A stretch of 64,000 nucleotides of DNA from Anaerocolumna sp. MB42-C2 (GCF_030913705.1 NZ_CP133190.1:5915501-5979500); one strand, 5' to 3'; counted from the first letter of the stretch, positions 42,645 through 51,330 are shown. Made by a program: numbers and translations. Notes: generated by a model not told the origin, from the sequence alone.

Positions 42645-43040
42645 ATGGAAAAGTACAAAATCATGGTAAAAGGTATCGTTCAATATGAGGATAAATACTT
42701 ACTGGTTGAAAAATGGTATGATGATAGAATTGTTGATCCTTATCAGTGGGAATTTATTGACGGAAAATTAGAATTTGGCGAAAATCCTGAAAAAGGTGTG
42801 CTAAGATTAATATTTGAAACTACAGGTTTATCTGTGTATGTTAACCGTATCCTTTACACCTGGTCTTTTATGGTTGGGGATGTATGTAATATAGGAATCA
42901 GCTTTTTATGTATGAGTACCAGAGACGAAGTAGTTCTGCCGGAAGAACTTAATAGTTATAAATGGGTTACCAAGGAAGAAATTGGTAACTATATCAGTAA
43001 TGAGGCCGTTATGGCAGATATTGAAAAAGCAGAATTATAA
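42645..43040 (+). CDS. Nudix-fold protein with degenerate catalytic box
   Basis: 131 residues of the Nudix fold (KIMVKGIVQYEDKYLLVEKW at the start, WEFIDGKLEFGENPEKGVLR in the middle). The Nudix box GX5EX7REUXEEXGU reads G-KLEFG-E-NPEKGVL-RLIFETTGL: the first Glu after Arg is Leu and one of the EE pair is Thr. Metal binding is thus probably weak or lost, and the protein may bind a nucleotide and not hydrolyse it. AAGGAGG precedes the ATG. It lies 76 bases upstream of pyrC; a regulatory link to pyrimidine synthesis is only a guess. Confidence 0.78.
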   Translation: MEKYKIMVKGIVQYEDKYLLVEKWYDDRIVDPYQWEFIDGKLEFGENPEKGVLRLIFETTGLSVYVNRILYTWSFMVGDVCNIGISFLCMSTRDEVVLPEELNSYKWVTKEEIGNYISNEAVMADIEKAEL

Positions 43041-43059
43041 TTTCATAAATAAATTTTAC

Positions 43060-43081
43060 GACGTTCGGCTTGCCGAACGTC
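43060..43081 (+). terminator. Perfect hairpin before pyrC
   Basis: GACGTTCGGC and GCCGAACGTC pair over 10 bp with a 2-base loop. No T tract follows, so it may be an RNA structure and not a terminator. Confidence 0.5.
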
Positions 43082-43116
43082 ATTGTGTGTAATCATTGAT
43101 AGAAAGGAGCATTATT

Positions 43117-44394
43117 ATGTCAATACTAATTAAAAATGGATATCTGTTGGATCCGGCAACCAAAACGGAAGGAGTATCTGATCTGCTTATAGAAGATGGC
43201 TTTATCAAAGAAATTAGTCCAAATATTAATACGGAAGCTGAGCAGGTAATTGATGCGAAAGGGCATTATGTCATGCCTGGTTTTATAGATCTCCATGTAC
43301 ATTTAAGGGAACCCGGGTTTGAATATAAAGAAACGATTGCAACAGGCTCAAGGGCAGCTGCCAGAGGCGGTTATACTACCATATGCCCCATGCCTAATAC
43401 CAGACCTGTCATTGACAGTAAACAAATGGTTGAAGTCCTTGTTAAGAAAGCAGAAGAAGATGCAGTAGTTCATGTTCTTCCCATCGGCGCTGTTACGAAA
43501 GATCAGGTTGGGGCAGAAATTTCCGATATTAAAGGAATGGTTACTGCCGGAGCAGCTGCTATCAGTGAGGATGGTAAATCTGTTATGAATACTGCTTTAT
43601 ACCAAAGAGCAATGATAGAAGCAAAAAAAGCAGGTATTCCCGTATTCGCTCACTGTGAAGATAAAGATCTGGTTGGCAAAGGCGTATTGAATGAGAGTAA
43701 AAAATCCCAGGAACTTGGTATGCCGGGAATAAGTAATGCTGTAGAAGATGTAATAGCTGCAAGGGATATTCTGTTAGCGAAAAATACCGGAGTAAAACTT
43801 CATCTTTGTCATTGCTCTACCAGGGATAGCGTTACTTTTATAGACATGGCGAAAAAAAGCGGATTACCTGTTACCGGTGAAGTGTGTCCGCATCACTTTG
43901 CCATGGCGGATGAGGAGATAACAGGCGATGATGCTAATTATAAAATGAACCCTCCCCTAAGAAGCAGGGAAGATATTCAGGCGTTAAAAGATGGTTTGAA
44001 GAGCAATATTATGGATGTAATAGCAACGGATCATGCTCCCCATAGTGCTGAAGAAAAAGCAAAATCCATTCAGGAGGCACCCTTTGGGATTGTGGGATTA
44101 GAAACTGCATTTGCACTTACTATGACTGAATTGGTAGAACAAGGTTATTTAACCCCGATGCAGATGGTGGAGAAGATGAGCTTAAACCCGGCTAAGGTAT
44201 TAGGGATTGATAAAGGTATCCTTGCAGTTGGAAAAGCAGCAGATATTGTCATTGCAGATCCCAAGGAAAAATATAGAATTGATGTAAATGAATTTGCTTC
44301 TAAGGGTAAGAATACCCCCTTTCACGGAAAAGAAGTTGTGGGCAGGATAAAGGTTACTATCGTTGATGGTAATATTGTATTTAAAGATAAATAA
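43117..44394 (+). CDS. pyrC: Dihydroorotase
   Basis: A 425-residue zinc amidohydrolase that interconverts carbamoyl aspartate and dihydroorotate, the third step of pyrimidine synthesis. The metal ligands are DLHVHLREPGF (HxH, about residue 60), HCEDKDL (His near 180), CHCSTRDS (His near 230) and the catalytic Asp in VIATDHAPHS (near 305). The length matches class I bacterial dihydroorotases. AAAGGAG eight bases before the ATG at 43117 fixes the start. pyrF follows after a structured spacer. Confidence 0.95.
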   Translation: MSILIKNGYLLDPATKTEGVSDLLIEDGFIKEISPNINTEAEQVIDAKGHYVMPGFIDLHVHLREPGFEYKETIATGSRAAARGGYTTICPMPNTRPVIDSKQMVEVLVKKAEEDAVVHVLPIGAVTKDQVGAEISDIKGMVTAGAAAISEDGKSVMNTALYQRAMIEAKKAGIPVFAHCEDKDLVGKGVLNESKKSQELGMPGISNAVEDVIAARDILLAKNTGVKLHLCHCSTRDSVTFIDMAKKSGLPVTGEVCPHHFAMADEEITGDDANYKMNPPLRSREDIQALKDGLKSNIMDVIATDHAPHSAEEKAKSIQEAPFGIVGLETAFALTMTELVEQGYLTPMQMVEKMSLNPAKVLGIDKGILAVGKAADIVIADPKEKYRIDVNEFASKGKNTPFHGKEVVGRIKVTIVDGNIVFKDK

Positions 44395-44395
44395 G

Positions 44396-44423
44396 ATTGC
44401 CGCTAAAGCAGCACATGGAGGTA
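44396..44423 (+). repeat. Hairpin plus ribosome-site repeat, copy 1
   Basis: ATTGCCGCTAAAGCAGCACA then TGGAGGTA. It contains a GCCGC/GCAGC arm pair and a full GGAGG, but the ATG inside opens only a 4-codon frame (MEVG). Confidence 0.7.
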
Positions 44424-44474
44424 GGTTGAAAAGAAAAGCGTTTTCAACCGGCAAAAAGCACAGAAGTGCTTTTT
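44424..44474 (+). promoter_or_regulatory. Two hairpins between pyrC and pyrF
   Basis: GGTTGAAAA/TTTTCAACC and AAAAAGCAC/GTGCTTTTT stand back to back between two copies of a ribosome-site repeat. The second resembles an intrinsic terminator. An attenuator or processing site is possible. Confidence 0.55.
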
Positions 44475-44486
44475 ACGAAGAATTTA

Positions 44487-44514
44487 ATTGCCGCTAAAGC
44501 GGCATATGGAGGTA
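44487..44514 (+). repeat. Hairpin plus ribosome-site repeat, copy 2
   Basis: ATTGCCGCTAAAGCGGCATA then TGGAGGTA matches copy 1 with two differences and supplies the ribosome binding site of pyrF. GCCGCT and AGCGGC form a tight hairpin just before it. Confidence 0.75.
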
Positions 44515-44517
44515 ATT

Positions 44518-45441
44518 ATGATAAATAAATTAATTCAGAAGATTGAACAAAGTAAAGCACCTATTGTTGTTGGATTAGATCCCATGTTATCCTATATTCC
44601 GGAACATGTGAAAGAGAAGGCATTCCAGGAAAAGGGTGAGACATTAGCCGGTGCGGCAGAAGCTATCTGGCAGTTTAATAAAGCGATTGTGGACGCTACC
44701 TGGGATATAATTCCCGCGGTTAAACCTCAGATTGCAATGTATGAACAATTTGGTATCGAGGGAATGATCGCATTTAAGAAAACAGTGGATTATTGTAAGG
44801 AAAAGGACCTGGTCGTGATTGGTGATATCAAAAGAGGCGATATCGGTTCTACCTCAGCTGCCTATGCAACAGCCCATTTAGGTAAAGTGAAAGTGGGTAA
44901 CAATTCTTTTTATGGTTTTGACGAAGACTTCGCAACGGTTAATCCTTATTTCGGTTCCGATGGTGTGGATCCTTTTATTGAAGTGTGCAAGGAAGAAAAG
45001 AAAGGTTTATTTATACTGGTTAAGACTTCAAACCCATCAAGCGGTGAATTTCAGGATCAATTAATTGATGGAAAACCGCTTTATGAATTAGTAGGCGAGA
45101 AAGTAGCCGAATGGGGCGAGAAGTGTATGGGCGATCAATACAGCTATATCGGTGCTGTAGTAGGGGCAACCTATCCTAAGATGGGCAAAATTCTAAGAAA
45201 GATTATGCCGAAAACTTATATCCTGGTACCGGGTTATGGTGCACAGGGTGGTAAAGGGAAAGATTTGGTTCATTACTTTAACAAAGATGGTTTAGGAGCT
45301 ATCGTGAATTCTTCCCGTGGTATTATAGCTGCATATAAACAAGCAGAATATGAAAAATTCGGACCAACTGCTTATGCGGATGCTTCCAGACAGGCAGTAA
45401 TTGATATGAGAGAGGATATTATGGGAGCGTTAAGCAAGTAA
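44518..45441 (+). CDS. pyrF: Orotidine 5'-phosphate decarboxylase
   Basis: A 307-residue TIM barrel that removes CO2 from OMP to give UMP. It is the longer type (type 2, about 300 residues) with IVVGLDPMLSYIPEHV at the start, the active-site DIKRGDIGSTSAAYA (Asp-Lys-Asp) around residue 95 and ILVPGYGAQGGKGKDL near 245. GGAGG four bases before the ATG at 44518 decides the start. Probably co-transcribed with pyrC. The other pyr genes lie 14 kb away at 59.5 kb. Confidence 0.95.
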   Translation: MINKLIQKIEQSKAPIVVGLDPMLSYIPEHVKEKAFQEKGETLAGAAEAIWQFNKAIVDATWDIIPAVKPQIAMYEQFGIEGMIAFKKTVDYCKEKDLVVIGDIKRGDIGSTSAAYATAHLGKVKVGNNSFYGFDEDFATVNPYFGSDGVDPFIEVCKEEKKGLFILVKTSNPSSGEFQDQLIDGKPLYELVGEKVAEWGEKCMGDQYSYIGAVVGATYPKMGKILRKIMPKTYILVPGYGAQGGKGKDLVHYFNKDGLGAIVNSSRGIIAAYKQAEYEKFGPTAYADASRQAVIDMREDIMGALSK

Positions 45442-45552
45442 TTTCATTAAGAGGTAAGTTTGCACTTGAACAATTAGAAGAATATAAACTACTTGTGTTT
45501 CGAATGTTGTGAATGAGCGTTGCAATCATACTAAAGTCTTGCAAATAAAGAT

Positions 45553-45587
45553 CCGTGGCACCATGTAATAACGGTGTCACGGTTTAT
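45553..45587. terminator. Terminator between pyrF and the MalY-type gene
   Basis: CCGTGGCACC and GGTGTCACGG pair over 10 bp (one mismatch), followed by TTTATT. Confidence 0.8.
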
Positions 45588-45628
45588 TCGTTCCTATACA
45601 TAAAAATATTGTACCAGAATTTATAATT

Positions 45629-46801
45629 TTATTTTAAAACAGCGTTTCTTAACTGGGTTAAGGCGAGTGACAAAGTCTCTCTTGGACAAGCTATATTAAT
45701 TCTCTGGAAACCAAGGCCTTCCGGACCGAACATGGTTCCGGCATCCAGCCATAGCTTTGCTTTATTAAGGAGCAGTTCTTCCAATTCTTCTTCCGACAGG
45801 CCTAACTGGTTAAAATCAAGCCATACCAGATAAGTTCCCTCCGGCTCGATTAATTTAACCTCAGGAATATGTTTTTCTAAAAATTCTTTTACATATAATA
45901 AATTCTCACGTAAGTATTCTTTTAACTCCTTAAGCCATTCCTCTCCATATTCATAGGCTGTCTGGCAGGCAATTAATCCCATGGTGTTTAACTGGCTATA
46001 ACCGGATTTTACGATTTCTGTTTTAAAGGCGGATTTTAGCTTAGGATTTCCGATTAATACATTGGACACCTGCAGACCTGCCAGATTAAAGGTTTTACTT
46101 GGAGCAGTACAGGTGATGGTATTATCTAGAAATTCCGGTTTCAGATTGGCAAAATTAAGATGTTCAAAACCGGAATAGATAAAGTCGGCATGGATTTCAT
46201 CAGAAACGATTAATACATTATGTTTGATACAGATATCACCTAAACGTATTAACTCATTTTTTGTCCAAACCCTTCCCACCGGATTGTGAGGATTACATAA
46301 AATAAATAATTTAACATTATTCTTTATTATTTTATCTTCAAAATCGTTATAATCTATATGATATTTTCCATTTTCATAAACTAAAGGATTATTAATCAGT
46401 ACTCTTTCATTACTTTTTATGGCTTCGGAAAAAGGATAATAAACCGGTCTTTGAATTAAGACAGCTTCGTTTTCCTTCGTGAAAGCACGTATAGCCATAG
46501 CAATGGCAAAAACAACACCGGGTGTTTTAACAAGCCATTTTTGTTCAATCTCCCAGTGATAATGGGAAGAAAACCAGTTACGGAGAACTTCAAAATAATT
46601 ATCTTTAACATCCGTATAACCAAATATCCCATGATGGCTGGCTTTTACCAGAGCTTCTGTAACCTCGGGTACCGTGGGAAAATCCATATCGGCAACCCAT
46701 AGCGGTAATATATCGGCAGCTTTCCCTCTTTCTACTGCGAAATCATATTTTAAGGAGTTCGTATTTTTTCTGTTAACTACTAAATTAAAATTATATGACA
46801 T
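45629..46801 (-). CDS. MalY/PatB family cystathionine beta-lyase
   Basis: A 390-residue pyridoxal-phosphate enzyme of aminotransferase fold type I. The cofactor Lys lies in CTAPSKTFNLAGLQ (about residue 233). Other marks are LPLWVADMDFPTVPEV near the start, LCNPHNPVGRVW, VSDEIHADFIYSG (cofactor Asp) and the carboxylate Arg in FQRINIACPR near the end. These enzymes cleave cystathionine or cysteine C-S bonds. AGGAGG lies 6 bases before the ATG. It follows the cystathionine gamma-synthase/lyase gene in the same direction, so the pair can convert cysteine sulfur to homocysteine. Confidence 0.9.
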   Translation of the reverse strand: MSYNFNLVVNRKNTNSLKYDFAVERGKAADILPLWVADMDFPTVPEVTEALVKASHHGIFGYTDVKDNYFEVLRNWFSSHYHWEIEQKWLVKTPGVVFAIAMAIRAFTKENEAVLIQRPVYYPFSEAIKSNERVLINNPLVYENGKYHIDYNDFEDKIIKNNVKLFILCNPHNPVGRVWTKNELIRLGDICIKHNVLIVSDEIHADFIYSGFEHLNFANLKPEFLDNTITCTAPSKTFNLAGLQVSNVLIGNPKLKSAFKTEIVKSGYSQLNTMGLIACQTAYEYGEEWLKELKEYLRENLLYVKEFLEKHIPEVKLIEPEGTYLVWLDFNQLGLSEEELEELLLNKAKLWLDAGTMFGPEGLGFQRINIACPRETLSLALTQLRNAVLK

Positions 46802-46831
46802 TTTGTATTCCTCCTGGTTTATTGTATTTAT

Positions 46832-46916
46832 ATGCCATACACTTAATACAATTTCAGAGCTGAATTTTGCCCTAAAGGCAACTGAAGCTATGAAATTCGT
46901 ATTAATTGTATGGTAT
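46832..46916. repeat. Long imperfect palindrome between metabolic genes
   Basis: About 33 bases on each side pair with few mismatches (ATGCCATACACTTAATAC against ATACCATACAATTAATAC and further), around a short loop. It fills almost the whole gap between the two sulfur amino acid genes. Confidence 0.75.
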
Positions 46917-46921
46917 TAGTT

Positions 46922-48055
46922 TTAATTTAATGCTTGTGCTAAATCAGCTATTAAATCATCCGCATCTTCAAGACCCACAGATAGACGCAGTAAACAATCA
47001 TTGATACCTCTTTCCAGGCGTTCTTCTATAGGAACATCTGCATGGGTCTGAAGCATAGGATAGGTTATCAAGGTTTCTACACCACCTAAACTTTCTGCAA
47101 ACAAAACTAATTGAATTCGTTCCAATAACCGGATGGCAGTCGCTTCACTGTCGACTTCAAAAGAAATCATGGATCCGTATCCCGTTGACTGTTTTGTGGA
47201 AACCGCATAACCTGGATGTTCAGGCAGACCAATATAAAATACTTTTTTTATTTTTTCCTGGGTTTTAAGCCAATTTGCTAATTTGATCGCATTATCCTGC
47301 TGGCGGTCCATACGCACAGCAAGAGTTTTAATCCCGCGGATTAATAACCAGCTGTCAAAGGGAGAGAGACAGGCGCCGGTAGTCTTATAAATGAAACGGA
47401 GTTTTTCTGATAAATCTGCTTTATTAGTTACTAAAAATCCGGCTAACGTATCATTATGACCGCTTAAATACTTGGTGCCGCTGTGTACTACAATGTCAGC
47501 GCCTAATACAAGAGGCAGCTGGTAATATGGTGTGAGGAAAGTATTATCAACAATGACCAGGAGTCCAAAGGCTTTTGCTAATTCACAAACTGCGGCAATA
47601 TCGGTTATCTGCATCATGGGATTTGTCGGGGATTCTATATAGACCGCTTTTGTGTCCGGGCGAATCAGGTCACGAACCCCATCCAGGTCTGCCGTATTAA
47701 CATAATCAATTGTAAGACCGTTCTTACGGGAGATATGTTCAAATAAACGCACTGTTCCGCCGTATAAATCTCCTGAAGCTATAATATGGTCTCCAATGGA
47801 AAAGAGCTCCATAAGAGCTGTGATTGCAGCCATTCCCGTTGAAAAAGCCAATGCATCGGTGCCTTGTTCCAAATTGGCTACCACTTTTTCTAAATGTTCT
47901 CTGGTGGGGTTTTGCAGGCGAGAGTAATCATAACCTGTACTTTTACCGACTCCCAGGTGGGCAAAGGTTGCCGATTGATAAATTGGAACGCTGACAGCTC
48001 CGGTAGTATGAGTATTATTTTCAGCTCCATGTATACAAAGAGTTGATATATCCAT
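46922..48055 (-). CDS. Cystathionine gamma-synthase/lyase family enzyme
   Basis: A 377-residue pyridoxal-phosphate enzyme of the Cys/Met metabolism family. The cofactor Lys is in HSGTKYLSGHNDTLAGFL (about residue 195), the phosphate-binding SGMAAI near 75 and IVDNTFLTPYYQLP near 170. The C-terminal FAESLGGVETLITYPMLQTH is typical. Gamma-synthase (cystathionine from O-acyl homoserine plus cysteine) and gamma-lyase cannot be told apart safely. The upstream T-box with an ATG specifier favours a biosynthetic role for methionine. AAGGAGG precedes the ATG. Confidence 0.9.
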   Translation of the reverse strand: MDISTLCIHGAENNTHTTGAVSVPIYQSATFAHLGVGKSTGYDYSRLQNPTREHLEKVVANLEQGTDALAFSTGMAAITALMELFSIGDHIIASGDLYGGTVRLFEHISRKNGLTIDYVNTADLDGVRDLIRPDTKAVYIESPTNPMMQITDIAAVCELAKAFGLLVIVDNTFLTPYYQLPLVLGADIVVHSGTKYLSGHNDTLAGFLVTNKADLSEKLRFIYKTTGACLSPFDSWLLIRGIKTLAVRMDRQQDNAIKLANWLKTQEKIKKVFYIGLPEHPGYAVSTKQSTGYGSMISFEVDSEATAIRLLERIQLVLFAESLGGVETLITYPMLQTHADVPIEERLERGINDCLLRLSVGLEDADDLIADLAQALN

Positions 48056-48284
48056 ATTTTTTCCTCCTTAAATTTCGTTTGCTAAACAAATATAATGTTC
48101 CTAAGTTATAGATAGACAGGAATAAGAAAGAGTCTGGTCTACCAGACTTTTGCGCTGACGCGCTGTCATTTTTGTGACAATCCACCCTAAAGGATAGTAT
48201 CCTTTTGTCTGTTCATGTGCATCCTGCCGGTCGGGCTTTTTATTACATAGGGTTGTTTGGAGAACTTTCCTATGTAATAAAAAA
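48056..48284 (-). promoter_or_regulatory. Extra leader segment after T-box terminator
   Basis: About 230 bases between the T-box terminator and the gene contain a strong hairpin, TATTACATAGG/CCTATGTAATA (48241-48280), and two small palindromes. I see no small gene. It could protect the message or act as a second control. Confidence 0.5.
48131..48148 (-). repeat. Small palindrome in leader
   Basis: AGTCTGGT and ACCAGACT with a 2-base loop. One of several hairpins between the T-box terminator and the gene; a further AAAGGATAGTATCCTTT palindrome lies at 48191-48207. Confidence 0.6.
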
Positions 48285-48590
48285 ACTCGCCTTCTTATAC
48301 ATTAAGAAGACGAGTAAAACCCGTGATACCACTTCAATTTATCTGTTCATTACTGTAACAGACCTCTAAGAGTACGATATTAAATATCTAATTATACTCG
48401 TTTGCTGTAACAGGCAATCCTGTCGAATTCTAAATGCAATATAGTCTAAAAATAACTAAGTTAATATAGATGAATATATTACAATTCAAACCGCCACTCC
48501 TGAGCCATATTCAGTCATTTTTCATCTGCTTTTTTCCACCGCCAAAGCTCTCTGTAAGACTTTTAATCACTTACTCTCTCATTCCTAGTG
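48285..48590 (-). promoter_or_regulatory. T-box riboswitch, predicted methionine specifier
   Basis: Read on the minus strand, stem I begins at 48590 (CACT...TGAG pairing with CTCA...AGTG). Its 5' loop has AGTAAG; the distal hairpin carries GGCGGTGGAA. The 3' loop reads GAAT-ATG-G, where the specifier position after GAA plus one base is ATG (48506-48508). The T-box motif is GTGGTATCACGGG (48319-48332) and overlaps the start of the terminator ACTCGTCTTCTT/AAGAAGGCGAGT (48285-48315), which ends in T. Uncharged tRNA-Met should favour antitermination and raise expression of the sulfur amino acid genes. Confidence 0.88.
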
Positions 48591-48611
48591 TTTTACTATG
48601 AAATTGATAAA

Positions 48612-48640
48612 AGTATAGCAAAGAAATAATATAATGTCAA
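48612..48640 (-). promoter_or_regulatory. Promoter of the T-box leader
   Basis: On the minus strand TTGACA (48640-48635) and TATACT (48617-48612) are 17 bases apart. Predicted start near 48604, just before stem I. Confidence 0.8.
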
Positions 48641-48680
48641 CAGGTATAAATGTTAAATGTTTTTTAAGGAGAAACTAACG

Positions 48681-48757
48681 GTTATTGTTCACAGGCAACA
48701 ACGCGACGTGTTATTGTTCACGAAACTGCTGCTTTTGCAGGGGAGTGAACAGTAACA
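48681..48757. repeat. MITE-like element, short copy (77 bp)
   Basis: Starts GTTATTGTTCACAGGCAACA and ends GGGGAGTGAACAGTAACA. It shares its ends and internal blocks with 23454-23628 but lacks about 95 bp of the middle. Confidence 0.8.
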
Positions 48758-48766
48758 ATTAACGGT

Positions 48767-50563
48767 TTATATACCAACAGCACGCGTATAAACTTTTAAC
48801 CAGTCTTTTTCTTCCGGGGTAAGATAAGGGGATAACTTTTCATATACTTTTTGATGATAATCGTTTAACCTTTTAATTTCAGCAGGTGACATGAAAGAGA
48901 CATCTACAGCATCTAAATCAATAGGAGCAAATGTTATATGTTCAAAATACATAAACTGGCCGTATTCATTTTTTTCACCCTTATGGCAGACCAGTTCATT
49001 TTCTGTTCGAATTCCATGACTGCCCTCGATATAGACACCGGGTTCATCTGTTGTAACCATACCTTCCTCTAGTACACAACCGTCATCTCTCTCGGGTACT
49101 TTCTTCCAGCGGAAACCATTAGGAGCTTCGTGTACGTTAAGAAGATAACCGACACCATGACCGGTTCCGCACTTATAATCTAAATTCATATCCCAGATGG
49201 GGCCTCTTGCTAATATATCCAGATTCAATCCGATACAGCCATGCAGGAATTTTGCATCTGCGAGATTTAACATACTTCGCAGTACTGCCGTAAAGTGTTT
49301 TTTCAGTTCATCACTGATTTCTCCAAGAGCCATGGTTCTGGTAATATCAGTAGTACCCTCGTAATATTGCCCGCCGGAATCTACTAATAATAATCCCTCC
49401 GGCTTTAGCACAGCATTACTGTCCTCGTTGGCAGAATAGTGCATCATGGCAGCATTCGCTTTGTATGCGCAAATGGTATCAAAACTTAATTCAATAAAAC
49501 CGTCCTGTTCTCTTCGGCGATCTTCCAGATAGTCGCTGGCACTAATCTCAGTAATTTCTGTCTTACCGATCTGAGTTTTCAGCCAATACATAAACTTGGT
49601 AAAAGCAACGCCGTCTTTGATATGAGCTTTTCTCAAATTCTCTATCTCAACCGGATTTTTCATAGCTTTGAAAAGTACGGTGGGGTTGGCAGCATCAATT
49701 ATATTGATTTCTGGATTAAGATTCCTGTAAATAGCATAGTTTACTTTCTTAGAATCGAGCAGTACGGACATCTGAGAGGAAAGACTCGTTACAAAGGAAT
49801 AAATCTCCGCATAATCCTTTAATTCAATCTGATCCGAAGCTAATTTATCTCGAATCTCGTCAGATAACTTATCTTGATCCAGGAATAAATAAGCATGTTC
49901 CAGAGTTATAACTGCATAGGATAAAACTACCGGATTGTAAGTAACATCATTACCTCTGATATTAAAGAGCCAGGCGATGTCATCTAAAGTAGTAATAATA
50001 TGAATGGTAGCTCCTGATTTTTTCATTTCGTTTCTGACATCCTGCAGTTTATCTGATGTGGATCTGCCGGAATATTTTTCTTCTAATAAAAATGCCGGTT
50101 CCATCGAAAGAGCAGGACGGTCTGACCATATGATGTCTACCAGGTCTTTCTCATATTTTATGGTTATATTTTTTACCTGTAATTTTTCTTTTAAATTTAA
50201 GCCGAATTTTGCATTTATAATTCTGCCATCAAAACCAAGCGTTCCGTCCTGTTGTAATCTGTCTAATAAAAATTCTTCAATGCTAGGGACCCCTTCCTCA
50301 CCCATCTTAAAGAGGGTTATTCCGGTATCAGCCAGCTGTCTTGCAGCTTGAATGAAATATCTTCCGTCTGTCCAAAGCCCGGCTTCCGTTAAAGTAACTA
50401 CTAAAGTGCCTGCGGAACCGGTAAAACCGGACATATACTTTCTTGCCTTAAAATAATCGCCCACATATTCAGATTCGTGAAAGTCAGAAGTAGGAATTAT
50501 ATAGGCATCCATTTGATTTTCAGCCATTAATGCTCTTAAATGCTGGATTCTTTCCTTTATCAT
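48767..50563 (-). CDS. Xaa-Pro aminopeptidase, M24 family
   Basis: 598 residues, the three-domain long form of aminopeptidase P. The C-terminal pita-bread domain has the dinuclear metal ligands: Asp in LLVDSGGQYYEGTTDITRT (two Asp), His in GTGHGVGYLLNVHEAP, Glu in TTDEPGVYIEGSHGIRTEN and Glu in NELVCHK. It releases N-terminal residues that precede proline; the lack of a signal peptide places it in the cytoplasm. AAGGAGG six bases before the ATG gives the start MIKERIQHLRALMAENQMDA, as is usual. Apparently a single-gene unit. Confidence 0.94.
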   Translation of the reverse strand: MIKERIQHLRALMAENQMDAYIIPTSDFHESEYVGDYFKARKYMSGFTGSAGTLVVTLTEAGLWTDGRYFIQAARQLADTGITLFKMGEEGVPSIEEFLLDRLQQDGTLGFDGRIINAKFGLNLKEKLQVKNITIKYEKDLVDIIWSDRPALSMEPAFLLEEKYSGRSTSDKLQDVRNEMKKSGATIHIITTLDDIAWLFNIRGNDVTYNPVVLSYAVITLEHAYLFLDQDKLSDEIRDKLASDQIELKDYAEIYSFVTSLSSQMSVLLDSKKVNYAIYRNLNPEINIIDAANPTVLFKAMKNPVEIENLRKAHIKDGVAFTKFMYWLKTQIGKTEITEISASDYLEDRRREQDGFIELSFDTICAYKANAAMMHYSANEDSNAVLKPEGLLLVDSGGQYYEGTTDITRTMALGEISDELKKHFTAVLRSMLNLADAKFLHGCIGLNLDILARGPIWDMNLDYKCGTGHGVGYLLNVHEAPNGFRWKKVPERDDGCVLEEGMVTTDEPGVYIEGSHGIRTENELVCHKGEKNEYGQFMYFEHITFAPIDLDAVDVSFMSPAEIKRLNDYHQKVYEKLSPYLTPEEKDWLKVYTRAVGI

Positions 50564-50805
50564 GATATCCTCCTTACATAGTTTTAGCGGGTATTCTTAA
50601 AACCGCTACGCTGTGGCTTAACCTTATACCAGTCAGGCAGGTATTTCAGCCGATACATAAAGTCCACTGAAACAAGAAAGAACCTAACTCCTGCATAGAC
50701 TTATGCTTTGTGAGCAGGCACTTACTTGTAAGGTTAAAAAGCGACATAAATGCATGAATCCGGCAGTTATGTCGCAAATCTGTTGATTGTTATCTTACTA
50801 TATAT

Positions 50806-51330
50806 TTAAAGTTTTTCCGGTTCATCGTATGTTTCACCAAATAATTCAACCGTTACAGATTTCATTACCTGTGGATCCAGCGGACGATCGGAATAATCTG
50901 TTTTTGTTTCAGCTATTTTGTTAACAACTTCAAGCCCTTCAATTACTTTACCAAAAGCTGCGTAAGAACCATCTAAATGAGGTGAATCTTTATGCATAAT
51001 AAAGAATTGAGAACCTGCTGAATCAGGCATCTGGGATCTTGCCATGGATATAACCCCCGCAGTATGTTTTAGGTTGTTTTCAAAGTGATTATAAGAAAAT
51101 TCACCTTTTACCTGGTAACCGGGACCTCCCATACCGGTACCCTCAGGATCTCCCCCCTGAATCATAAACCCACGTATAACCCTGTGAAAAATAATACCAT
51201 CATAAAACTTTTTCTGAACTAATGAAATGAAATTCTTAACAGTATTAGGGGCAATGTCTGGATAAAGTTCAATTTTCATTACATCGCCATTTTCCATTTC
51301 GATTGTTACTATAGGATTTTTCTCTGCCAT
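50806..51330 (-). CDS. Peptidyl-prolyl cis-trans isomerase, cyclophilin type
   Basis: 174 residues of a small bacterial cyclophilin that speeds proline isomerisation during protein folding. The catalytic motif FHRVIRGFMIQGGDPEGTG (about 46-64) and the SMARSQMPDSAGSQFFI segment are intact. No signal peptide, so cytoplasmic. The start at 51330 (MAEKNPIVTIEMENG) is chosen over 51354, because the extra eight residues contain the AAAGGAT ribosome site. It stands alone. Confidence 0.93.
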   Translation of the reverse strand: MAEKNPIVTIEMENGDVMKIELYPDIAPNTVKNFISLVQKKFYDGIIFHRVIRGFMIQGGDPEGTGMGGPGYQVKGEFSYNHFENNLKHTAGVISMARSQMPDSAGSQFFIMHKDSPHLDGSYAAFGKVIEGLEVVNKIAETKTDYSDRPLDPQVMKSVTVELFGETYDEPEKL

